Part shown: piece after piece, positions 1 to 5,751 of the stretch | How the letters are laid out: each line of letters begins with the position of its first letter | Numbering within the stretch: position 1 is the stretch's first letter | NCBI GenBank assembly: GCA_030618975.1 | Contig: JAUXCH010000196.1 | Location: 1 to 8,051, forward strand | Source of the DNA: Planctomycetia bacterium | Lineage (GTDB): Bacteria > Planctomycetota > PLA2 > JAEUHO01 | Reading direction: 5' to 3' | DNA: 8,051 nucleotides | Notes under the pieces: model-generated | Databases searched by the model: none | What the model saw: only the letters and a program-made list of their open reading frames with translations | What the model was told of the DNA's origin: nothing | Position numbers and translations under genes: made by a program

Positions 1-183
1 ACTGTCCTCATCCTCTGCAAGAATTTCTCCTGACGTAGCAACAATTTCACCGCCAGAATGTTTTTTATTATTCAGGCGTCTGAGTGATCGCAATATGGCG
101 TTGATTTCACGACGCGATAAGCGTGAACGTGCTGACATACCAAACTGCCGCTCAATATCATCCGTGGTATACAGCAGAACACA
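1..183 (-). CDS. Gene fragment of foreign base composition, open at both ends
   Basis: The minus-strand frame running from 183 down to 1 has no stop in 61 codons and reads on past the window edge. The peptide is mixed and plausibly real: an acidic start (TTDDIERQFGMSARSR), an Arg/Ser-rich helical stretch (RREINAILRSLRRLNNKK), then an acidic tail. I do not recognise the protein. Base composition is about 46% G+C with runs such as TTTTTTATTATT, quite unlike the rest of the window, and the change happens within a few bases of 183-190. Codon use (TTA, ATA, AAT, AAA) resembles enterobacterial, phage or plasmid DNA. The upstream end of the reading frame is lost at the junction. It could be a library-vector or host-DNA remnant, an assembly chimera, or a recent insertion. 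That it is coding is moderately likely; its function is unknown. Confidence 0.45.
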
Positions 184-942
184 ATGAGCCGCTTGCCGGC
201 CCCGATCCTTCCGGAGGAGTCCATTCCCGATCTCCTCCGGGAGCTCGTGGTGCCCGGATCGTGGAACCGGGACGGGACGAACATCGAGGTCCGCTACGGC
301 CTCCTGTTCGTCACCAACACGGCCCGGGTGCTGGATCGCGTCGAGGCCTTGCTCGCCTTCCTGCGCCGCTTCCACATGTGGTCGATCGAGATGGACGTGC
401 GTCTCGTCGACGTGCCCACCGCCCTGGGCCGTCTCCTCGTCGCCCCGACCCGCGGCGCGCCGCACCTGCTGGACGAGACGGAGCGTCTGGTGCTCGAGGA
501 GGCCCTCGCGGAAGGGGAGGCCTTCGACGCCGATCGGGTGCACGCGACGTCCCTCTCGGGCGCGCGAAACAGCCTGCTCTCCGGCTCGCAGTTCAGCTAC
601 CTCCAGGACTACGCGGTGGAGATCGCCGAGACGGCGGCCATCGCCAACCCGATCGTCCAGATCGGCACCTCGGGCGTGGAGGTCGATCTCCAGCCCGTGC
701 CCACGTCGACCGGCGACGCGGTGCATCTCGCCGTCAGCGTGACGCGCACGCGCCTGACCGGCCCCATCCGCGAGGTCTCCACGCCCCACGGGCCGCTCGA
801 CGCGCCGGCGCTGAAGGTCTTCCGGGTGCGCGGCAACCTCCGCGTGCCGCTGGGCGAGACGGCCGTCGTGGGCGCGGGCGGAGAGGGGGGGCGGATGCTC
901 GTCCTCCTCGTCAAGCCCGTGCTGAAGCCGTACGGTAGGTAG
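184..942 (+). CDS. Secretin-like protein, 5'-truncated
   Basis: The frame encodes up to 252 residues and appears to lack its true N-terminus. The ATG at 184 lies on the composition junction and has no Shine-Dalgarno site, and no signal peptide is visible. Residues about 14-64 resemble the small N-domain of secretins: a short helix, then IEVRYGLLFVTNT, then a VEALLAFLRR helix. Residues about 66-247 follow the outline of the secretin barrel domain: SIEMDVRLVDVP, a variable insert, QFSYLQDYAVEIAETAAIANP, a GVEVDLQPVPT strand, paired VTRTRLTGPI strands, and a closing VPLGETAVVGAG turn before the C-terminal MLVLLVKP strand. Secretins form outer-membrane channels for type II/III secretion and type IV pili. 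Many short secretin-like proteins in environmental Gram-negatives have no assigned system, and this appears to be one of them. It is followed after 44 nt by the ABC exporter genes, so it may belong to the same envelope operon. Confidence 0.6.
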   Translation: MSRLPAPILPEESIPDLLRELVVPGSWNRDGTNIEVRYGLLFVTNTARVLDRVEALLAFLRRFHMWSIEMDVRLVDVPTALGRLLVAPTRGAPHLLDETERLVLEEALAEGEAFDADRVHATSLSGARNSLLSGSQFSYLQDYAVEIAETAAIANPIVQIGTSGVEVDLQPVPTSTGDAVHLAVSVTRTRLTGPIREVSTPHGPLDAPALKVFRVRGNLRVPLGETAVVGAGGEGGRMLVLLVKPVLKPYGR

Positions 943-974
943 GACCCGGCTGCGCAACGCGAGCGCGTACATTC

Positions 975-980
975 GGAGGG
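975..980 (+). promoter_or_regulatory. Shine-Dalgarno site deciding the GTG start of the permease
   Basis: GGAGGG sits six bases before a GTG codon at 987. No better-placed ATG with a ribosome binding site is visible nearby, and translation from the GTG gives a natural membrane-protein N-terminus (MTEGKRPGG, then a hydrophobic segment). This supports GTG as the start. Confidence 0.7.
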
Positions 981-986
981 CAGAGC

Positions 987-2420
987 GTGACGGAAGGGAA
1001 GCGTCCGGGCGGTCTGACCGCCCTCGCCGTGATCAACTTCGTTCTCGGCGGGGGGGGCGTGCTGGGCACCCTGCACAATGTCGCGATGCTCTCGTTCGAC
1101 GTGTCACCGCCCGACGAAGAGTCGAAACTCCTCGCCGAGGCGCTTCGCGCGTGGCCGCTCGCGTGGGTCTTCATCGTGGTGGGACTTGCCGCTTCGATCC
1201 TGCTCCTGGTGAGTGGAACGGGCTACCTGAAGCAGCGGCGGTTCCGGGGCCGGACGCTCGGTAACGTCTACGCCGTCGTGGGCCTCCTCGGTGTGGGGCT
1301 GTACCTGACGGGCCTGCCCTTCCGCATCTGGACGATCATCGATCTCGTCTATCCGCTCCTCACCCTGTTCCTGCTCAACTTCACGTTCCGGGACGACTTC
1401 GTCCACGGGGCCGGGCGGTGCGCGCCGCCGCCTCCGCCGCCGTCGCCGGCGGCAAAGGCCGAGATCGAGCCGGCCGCGTCGCGTATGGCCGCCCCGGCGC
1501 CCCGTGGCGCGCGCGATCGCCTGCTCACCGGCTTGAACCTCGAGCACGTGAAGATGATCGCCCTCTACTGGGTCCGCTTCTCGCTACGCACCGGCGGCGG
1601 ACTCGTGACGCTGCTGCTCGTGCTGATGGTGGGGCTCAGCGTGGCCGGCCTCTTCTTCGCGCCGGTGGAGAAGCTGATGGCCGAGGCCCCCGGCGTGGGT
1701 CACACGGAGGGCGAGGCCGTCGCCACCGTGAAGAGGATCTCCGAGTCGGAGGAGTTCGTCGACGTCGTCCAGCGTGTGACCGGCGCCGACGAGGACGAGG
1801 CCCGCTACCTGCTCGCCGAGAATCCAGCGATCCTCAGCGCGATCTTCCTCGCGCTGATGTGGCTCTTTCCCTTCATCGCCTGCATCGGGTCGTTCAACCA
1901 GACGGCCGGCGACATCGGGAACCGCGGACTCCGCTTCCTACTGCTCCGCACCGAACGTCCGAACATCCTCGCCGGGCGCTTCGTGGGCACCGTGGGCGCG
2001 GCGAAGGCGGCCCTCGCGCTCATGGTCGTCATCGTGCTGCTCTACATCGGGATCAAGTTCCGGATCTACGAGGGCGGGGCGCTCGTCGTGTGGGGCCTGC
2101 AGGGCTTCGTCGCGATCGTGATGCTCACGGTGCCGTACATCGCGATGTGCACGTGGATCTCCTGCTCGATGGACTCGGCGTTCGGGGCCCTCGCACTCTG
2201 CCTCGTCCTGACGGGCGGTCCGCTCGTCCTCATCCGGGTGCTCGACGCGTCCCTGGCCTGGGACCTCGCCTGGCTCCAGCGCCTGATCCCGTGGGGTTGG
2301 AAGTACGAGCTGCTCTCGGGCGACGTCGGAACCCGCATCACCGCCTACCTGGTGATGCTGGCCTTCACCGCCTTCTTTCTCTTCCTCGCGTTCCGCACCT
2401 TCCACAAGCGGGATCTCTAG
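987..2420 (+). CDS. ABC-2 family transporter permease with extra N-terminal membrane domain
   Basis: A 477-residue integral membrane protein built from two modules. Residues 1-140 hold about four hydrophobic segments (around 10-35, 57-77, 91-110 and 113-133). A low-complexity linker with six consecutive prolines follows (about 145-175). The second module resembles an ABC-2 permease: a hydrophobic segment at about 203-225; a charged extracytoplasmic loop (about 226-278); segments at about 281-300, 337-355, 364-388, 399-417 and 451-470; and the element NQTAGDIGNRG followed by FLLLRTER (304-323), typical of ABC-2 permeases of the ABC-2/NosY-like type. The protein ends in FHKRDL, also usual for such permeases. 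It should form the membrane channel for the ATPase encoded two bases downstream. The substrate cannot be read from sequence. The N-terminal module is not part of standard ABC-2 permeases and looks like a fused small membrane domain. Start GTG is supported by GGAGGG at 975. Confidence 0.85.
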   Translation: MTEGKRPGGLTALAVINFVLGGGGVLGTLHNVAMLSFDVSPPDEESKLLAEALRAWPLAWVFIVVGLAASILLLVSGTGYLKQRRFRGRTLGNVYAVVGLLGVGLYLTGLPFRIWTIIDLVYPLLTLFLLNFTFRDDFVHGAGRCAPPPPPPSPAAKAEIEPAASRMAAPAPRGARDRLLTGLNLEHVKMIALYWVRFSLRTGGGLVTLLLVLMVGLSVAGLFFAPVEKLMAEAPGVGHTEGEAVATVKRISESEEFVDVVQRVTGADEDEARYLLAENPAILSAIFLALMWLFPFIACIGSFNQTAGDIGNRGLRFLLLRTERPNILAGRFVGTVGAAKAALALMVVIVLLYIGIKFRIYEGGALVVWGLQGFVAIVMLTVPYIAMCTWISCSMDSAFGALALCLVLTGGPLVLIRVLDASLAWDLAWLQRLIPWGWKYELLSGDVGTRITAYLVMLAFTAFFLFLAFRTFHKRDL

Positions 2421-2422
2421 CG

Positions 2423-3379
2423 ATGACCGCCGCCGTCTCCGTTCACCACCTCACGAAGCGCTTTTCGCGCGTCACCGCGCTCGCCGACGTGACCTTCGAG
2501 ATCCCCGCGGGCAGCCTGTTCGGCCTCCTCGGCCCCAACGGCGCCGGGAAGACGACGCTCTTCTCGGTGGCCGCCGGCTTCCTGAGGCCGACCGAGGGCT
2601 CCGTGGAAGTGCTCGGCGTGGACGTCGCCGAGATCAGCCAGTTGCGCGGCCGCTTCTCGATGCTCCCGCAGGACGCCGCCTTCCAGGGCGGGATCCCCGT
2701 CCTCGAGCAGCTCGTCATGTTCGGGCGCCTGAACGGCTACTCCAAGGAGGAGGCGACGCGGCGGAGTCACGACGCGCTGGCGCTCGTGGGCCTCGACGAG
2801 GTCGCGAAGAAAAGCGCGCGTACGCTCAGCCACGGGATGATGAAGCGCGTCGTGCTCTGCCAGGCGTTCCTCGGCGAGCCCGAGGTCATCCTGCTCGACG
2901 AGCCGACCTCCGGCCTCGACCCCGAGACCGCCCGGCAGGTCCGCGACCTGATCCACGGGCTGCGGAGGGACCGCACGATCGTGGTGAGCAGCCACAACCT
3001 GCGGGAGATCCAGGAGATCTGCGACCACGCCGCGATCCTCGACGAGGGCCGCCTGGAGGTCGTGGCGAGCATGGCGGAGCTGACGTCCGCCAGCTTCCTG
3101 CTCCGCATCCAGCTCACGCGCCCGTTGACCGAGGCGGCCGAGCAGGCGCTCCTGGCAGATCCGGAGGTGAAGCGCGTCGAGCGGACGAGCGAAACGGAGC
3201 TGAACCTGGAGCTCTCCTTGGCCTCGCCCGACGGCAAGGAGGGAGCGCTCGAGCGGATCCAGAGGATCCTGCTCGTCGACCACGGCCTGGTGCTCCGGAG
3301 CCTCCACGAGGGCGCGAGCCTCGAGGCCCGCTTCCTCGAGATCACCGGCGGCACCTACGACGGCGCGTCCGCAACCTGA
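2423..3379 (+). CDS. ABC transporter ATP-binding protein, exporter type
   Basis: A 318-residue cytoplasmic ATPase with all ABC motifs in order: Walker A GPNGAGKTT (37-45), Q-loop LPQD with Gln83, signature LSHGM (135-139), Walker B VILLDEP (155-161), D-loop SGLD (163-166) and switch His191 in SSHN. The signature departs from LSGGQ (His for Gly, Met for Gln), a variation seen in CcmA/NosF/NatA-like exporters, where LSxGM occurs. Residues about 215-318 form a C-terminal extension typical of ABC-2 exporter ATPases. The ATG lies two bases after the permease stop codon, with only a weak purine stretch before it, so translation is probably coupled to the permease. It powers the ABC-2 permease encoded just upstream. 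The stop TGA at 3377-3379 coincides with the first bases of the inverted-repeat unit that follows, so the present 3' end may have been shaped by insertion of that unit. Transported substrate unknown. Confidence 0.93.
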   Translation: MTAAVSVHHLTKRFSRVTALADVTFEIPAGSLFGLLGPNGAGKTTLFSVAAGFLRPTEGSVEVLGVDVAEISQLRGRFSMLPQDAAFQGGIPVLEQLVMFGRLNGYSKEEATRRSHDALALVGLDEVAKKSARTLSHGMMKRVVLCQAFLGEPEVILLDEPTSGLDPETARQVRDLIHGLRRDRTIVVSSHNLREIQEICDHAAILDEGRLEVVASMAELTSASFLLRIQLTRPLTEAAEQALLADPEVKRVERTSETELNLELSLASPDGKEGALERIQRILLVDHGLVLRSLHEGASLEARFLEITGGTYDGASAT

Positions 3380-3444
3380 CCCACGTACGGTGCCAGGCAC
3401 CATGCAAGGGATAGCGCCCAACGCCCCTTTCGCATGCCCGGCAT
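3355..3444 (-). other. Unused 29-codon signal-peptide-like reading frame within copy 1
   Basis: The minus strand of copy 1 has an AAGGAG site (3454-3459), an ATG at 3444, and a frame reading MPGMRKGRWALSLAWC, then LAPYVG, before running antisense into the end of the ATPase gene and stopping at 3355. It matches the signal peptide of the TraB-like lipoprotein over KGRWAL(S/L)LAWCLAPYVG. It has no mature protein behind it and is probably not a gene. It is listed because it shows that the repeat itself carries the start-site and signal-peptide module. Confidence 0.35.
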
Positions 3445-3488
3445 CTCCCTCGTTACTCCTTGCATGGTGCTTGGCACCGTACGAGGGG
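3379..3488 (-). repeat. 110-bp inverted-repeat element, copy 1 (REP/BIME- or MITE-like)
   Basis: Arms of 38 bases (3379-3416 and 3451-3488) pair with six mismatches around a 34-base centre. Each arm contains its own small palindrome: GGTGCCAGGCACC on the left, with a one-base change in the right arm (TTGGCACC). The sequence is about 85-90% identical to copy 2, including the centre (CCCAACGCCC, CTTTCGCATGCC). Transcribed from either side it would fold into a long hairpin between the convergent ATPase and TraB-like genes, so it could work as a bidirectional terminator or RNA 3'-end protector, although there is no U-tract. The right arm encodes the last 11 residues and stop of the TraB-like protein. 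The minus strand also carries a vestigial signal-peptide frame (3355-3444) parallel to the one used in copy 2. Confidence 0.85.
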
Positions 3489-4445
3489 CTTGCGCAGTGC
3501 CCAGGCGCGCAGCCACCGCCCGCCCGTGCGCTCGTAGCCCAGCGCCCGGAGCCTGTGCTCCAGGTCGGGCATGTGCGCCGCGCCGTAGAAGATGGCGACC
3601 CGCCCCCGGGTTCCCGGGAGGACCTCGGCCAGGCGCTGCATCACGACCTCGTTTCGCTTGTCGAGCAGCAGCTCCTCGAGGCCGGGATACATGTCGAGCG
3701 TCGTGCCGATGTCCGTCGTGCCCATCGTCTCCGCGAACATCCTGCGCGCGATCGACCGCAGGGGACCGGGCTCCGACAGCGCGAGCCGGCCGAGCGCGCG
3801 GACGGCGTCGAGCGTTCCCCGTACGCCTTCCGGGAGGTCCCCCGCGGCGGCCCCGGGGTCGATGGCCCCGAGCAGCTCGTCGCCCCCGGCCTCGCGAAAC
3901 GCCTCCGTCGTCATGTCCGCGTGCACGAAGTGGGAGCGGTCGTAGTCGAGCGCCGTGAGCTGGAACACGAAGCCGAACCACGAGGCGAGCTCCTGCTGGA
4001 AGGCGCTGACCGAGGACGCCTTTTCCGCCGCCTTCCGCTGCCACTCGACGACCGGGAGATCGGCCGGCTTCACCGCCTCGTAGAGGACGACCGCGTAGTC
4101 CTCGTCGAGCACCCTCTGGAGCACGTCGAAGTAGAGGGGGTCGGCGACGTGCACCACGCCGACCAGGCTCACGGGCGGCCGCTCGCCGTCGCCGTGCGCG
4201 GGTGACGCTTCGTAGTCGGTGATCGCGATGTCGAGGCCCCCGCCGTCGGCGCTGGGCGGGTGGTAGCGCAGGAACGAGCCCGGCGCCGGGACGTCGCCGT
4301 CCGCGATCTCGTAGAGGTCCGGCGTCAGCGGACCGACCGGCCGCACCGGCTCCGGCTCCCCGCAGGCGGCGAGACCCACGTACGGTGCCAGGCACCACGC
4401 AAGGAGTAGCGCCCAACGCCCTTTCGCATGCCGGACAGCTTCCAT
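3453..4445 (-). CDS. TraB/GumN (Tiki-like) family lipoprotein
   Basis: A 330-residue protein. Residues 1-24 are a basic start plus hydrophobic core (KGRWALLLAWCLAPYVG), followed by a lipobox LAAC with Cys28, so it should be lipid-anchored and face the periplasm. The body shows TraB/PrgY/GumN family marks: a first GxxH motif GVVH (96-99) followed by VADPLYFDVL, an acidic LYEA (121-124), DKRNEVVM (252-259), and a second histidine motif YGAAH (277-281) followed by MPDLEHRLRALGY. Tiki proteins of this superfamily are membrane metalloproteases; bacterial members are mostly uncharacterised, so a hydrolase role is only an inference. I chose the ATG at 4445 because AAGGGG lies five bases before it; a longer frame opens at 4472 but lacks such a site. 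The ribosome binding site and codons 1-24 lie in repeat copy 2, and the last 11 codons (PLVRCQAPCKE) plus stop lie in copy 1. Confidence 0.75.
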   Translation of the reverse strand: MEAVRHAKGRWALLLAWCLAPYVGLAACGEPEPVRPVGPLTPDLYEIADGDVPAPGSFLRYHPPSADGGGLDIAITDYEASPAHGDGERPPVSLVGVVHVADPLYFDVLQRVLDEDYAVVLYEAVKPADLPVVEWQRKAAEKASSVSAFQQELASWFGFVFQLTALDYDRSHFVHADMTTEAFREAGGDELLGAIDPGAAAGDLPEGVRGTLDAVRALGRLALSEPGPLRSIARRMFAETMGTTDIGTTLDMYPGLEELLLDKRNEVVMQRLAEVLPGTRGRVAIFYGAAHMPDLEHRLRALGYERTGGRWLRAWALRKPLVRCQAPCKE

Positions 4446-4483
4446 CGCTACCCCTTGCATGGTGCCTGGCACCGTACGTGGGT
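4374..4483 (-). repeat. 110-bp inverted-repeat element, copy 2 (REP/BIME- or MITE-like)
   Basis: Arms of 38 bases (4374-4411 and 4446-4483) match at 36 positions around a 34-base centre (4412-4445). The palindrome GGTGCCAGGCACC occurs in the left arm and its complement in the right. It has the same orientation, length and spacing as copy 1. On the minus strand it carries AAGGGG at 4451-4456, the ATG at 4445 and 24 codons of the TraB-like lipoprotein signal peptide. Its right end runs into the TGA stop of the baeRF gene (4483-4485). In mRNA the start codon would sit at the edge of the hairpin loop and the ribosome binding site in the stem, so folding could limit translation. Confidence 0.88.
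4451..4456 (-). promoter_or_regulatory. Ribosome binding site of the TraB-like gene, supplied by the repeat
   Basis: AAGGGG on the minus strand is followed by TAGCG and then ATG at 4445. It lies inside the inverted-repeat arm, so it would be paired in the full hairpin. Copy 1 has the equivalent AAGGAG at 3454-3459. Confidence 0.55.
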
Positions 4484-5640
4484 CAGTAGCGGTAGATGGC
4501 GGCCAGGGCGGAGTCGGTGGTCGGGATGCGCTCGCGCGGCAGCGCGTACACGCGACCCCCGGCCTTGAGGGTCGCGGCCGCCGCCACGTCGAGGAGGTCC
4601 CGGTCGCCCTGCTCGTACGCGTCGTGCAGGATCACCGACCCCGTGCCGTCGGGGATGAACGCGCCCCAGCGCTGCTCGCCCAGCGCGACGAAGAGCGTGT
4701 CCACGCGGCCGTGGTGCGCGGCGGGGACGATCTCGGCGAGCGTCTCCGAGGTCCCGCCCTTGCCCGCCCGCTCCGTGTACCTGCGAGACGCCTTCTCCTG
4801 CTCGGTGCGAAAGATCGGCTCGACCATGGCCCAGGCGCGATCGTGGAGGGTGGCCGCGCTGAGGTCGTCGGGGCTGCCCTTCACCCCGCCGTCGACGAGG
4901 TGGGGATAGCGGCTGGCCTCGCGGTAGATCGGGAAGTAGTGGTCGACGCCGGCCAGCACGAGCGGCGCGCGATCGTCCCCCAGGAACTCGACCAGCCCGT
5001 CGTCGACCAGGCGGAAGTAGCGGAGGAGGTGCGTCTTCTCCACGTCGGACGCCCCGCCCTGGCCGTGGTAGACGGCGGCGCGCCGCCCTCCGCCGCCCGG
5101 CGTGCCGCTGTGGTACTGGAGCACACGCTCCGGGTCGTCGAGCCACAGCGCCTCCTTGAGGTTCGTGGGCATGCCGTCCGGCTCCAGCTCGCCGACGTTG
5201 AACCGCGAGCCGTGCAGCAAGCGGACGTGCTTCTGGCTCAGCGCGAGCACGTAGAACTGCCCGTCGCCGCTCAGCAGCGGTAGGAGCGACTTCACGTGGA
5301 AGGCGCCCGACACCACGCACTTCTCCTGGAAGGTCACGGGCAGCCGGTAGGTCCCCGCGAAGCCGGGCGCGAGGAACACGGCCAGACCGTCGCTCGCGTG
5401 CTCCCAGAAGTCGGGATCGGCCAGGAGGTCGCGCGCGGGCTGGAGGATGCCCGCGGCGTCCGTGTCGCGGATGGCCACCCCCTCGAGCTCGTGCTCCGCC
5501 TGCTTGAGCAGGTTCTTGAGCCGGATCGGATCCTGCTTGATGTCGCGGCCGGTGCGATGCGTCGGCAGGTAGAGCGAGACGCAGGGCCCGTCGCGTTCTG
5601 CGAGCAGGGTCTCCAGGTCCTCCGTGCGAAGTGCCGTCAT
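4483..5640 (-). CDS. Bacterial archaeo-eukaryotic release factor (baeRF) family protein
   Basis: A 385-residue soluble protein with no signal peptide. The N-terminus has the pattern seen in baeRF proteins, CVSLYLPTHRTG (20-31) followed by QDPIRLKNLLKQAE (36-49). The middle carries YVLALSQKHVRLLHG (130-144) and HGQGGASDVEKTHLLRYFR (192-210). The C-terminal third contains GVDHYFPIYREAS (231-243) and GRVDTLFVALGEQRWGAF (311-328). These fit the baeRF group most like family 3 or 7, relatives of eRF1/aRF1 domains. Such proteins are predicted, not proven, to act at stalled ribosomes or in stress. The start ATG at 5640 is supported by GGAG five bases upstream (5646-5649). A frame extending to 5862 was rejected because it would overlap the divergent lipoprotein gene. 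Its stop TGA is the first triplet of the repeat unit at 4485. It is separated from the TraB-like gene by that repeat, so read-through is possible but uncertain. Confidence 0.8.
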   Translation of the reverse strand: MTALRTEDLETLLAERDGPCVSLYLPTHRTGRDIKQDPIRLKNLLKQAEHELEGVAIRDTDAAGILQPARDLLADPDFWEHASDGLAVFLAPGFAGTYRLPVTFQEKCVVSGAFHVKSLLPLLSGDGQFYVLALSQKHVRLLHGSRFNVGELEPDGMPTNLKEALWLDDPERVLQYHSGTPGGGGRRAAVYHGQGGASDVEKTHLLRYFRLVDDGLVEFLGDDRAPLVLAGVDHYFPIYREASRYPHLVDGGVKGSPDDLSAATLHDRAWAMVEPIFRTEQEKASRRYTERAGKGGTSETLAEIVPAAHHGRVDTLFVALGEQRWGAFIPDGTGSVILHDAYEQGDRDLLDVAAAATLKAGGRVYALPRERIPTTDSALAAIYRY

Positions 5641-5751
5641 GGATTCTCCAGCGCCTTGGGATTCCCTCGGAAACGACCATCCCATCATGCCCGGCGGGCT
5701 CCTGCCGGCGCAACCTCCGGTCCGGAGGCCGGGCGCCATACTCCCTGGCGG
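5641..5751. promoter_or_regulatory. Divergent intergenic region with a 15-bp palindrome
   Basis: This 111-bp gap separates the divergent starts of the baeRF gene (minus) and the small lipoprotein gene (plus), so it must hold any dedicated promoters for both. It contains CCTCCGGTCCGGAGG at 5714-5728, a perfect 7-bp inverted repeat around one base, a plausible but unproven operator. I see no convincing -35/-10 pair for either direction; GC-rich genomes often lack them. Confidence 0.35.

Larger units (their letters stand above)
3377..4485. mobile_element. Putative repeat-bounded cassette carrying the TraB-like gene
   Basis: The outer ends of this 1109-bp unit are a perfect 34-bp inverted repeat (3377-3410 against 4452-4485), starting TGACCCACGTACGGTGCC on each end. 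After one mismatch a further TAGCG pair also matches. Each end is the outer arm of one 110-bp element, and the TraB-like lipoprotein gene fills the space between. The outer arms are perfectly matched, while the inner arms have diverged (six mismatches within element 1 and two within element 2). This pattern would be expected if the outer ends were the ones last recognised or kept. The unit sits exactly between two convergent genes, whose TGA stop codons are the first bases of each end. No transposase is encoded and no direct target duplication is visible, so mobility is an inference. It would need an enzyme in trans, for example a REP-associated Y1 transposase. Confidence 0.4.

Noticed and set aside
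123..938. Plus-strand frame starting in the low-G+C end and overlapping the secretin-like gene
   Set aside because: Beyond the junction it is an Arg/Gly/Pro-rich shadow of the secretin-like frame and has no recognisable domain.
1418..2422. Upstream extension of the ABC ATPase frame
   Set aside because: The extension overlaps the permease in another frame and is Arg-rich and domain-free. The ATPase fold begins at the ATG at 2423.
3390..4205. Plus-strand open frames starting in repeat copy 1 (271 and 174 codons)
   Set aside because: They run antisense to the TraB-like gene and have no domain. Their signal-peptide-like starts arise because the repeat is inverted on itself.
3379..4483. CRISPR-like repeat pair
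   Set aside because: There are only two copies, about 1 kb apart with a gene between them, and the units are long inverted repeats rather than short direct repeats with spacers.
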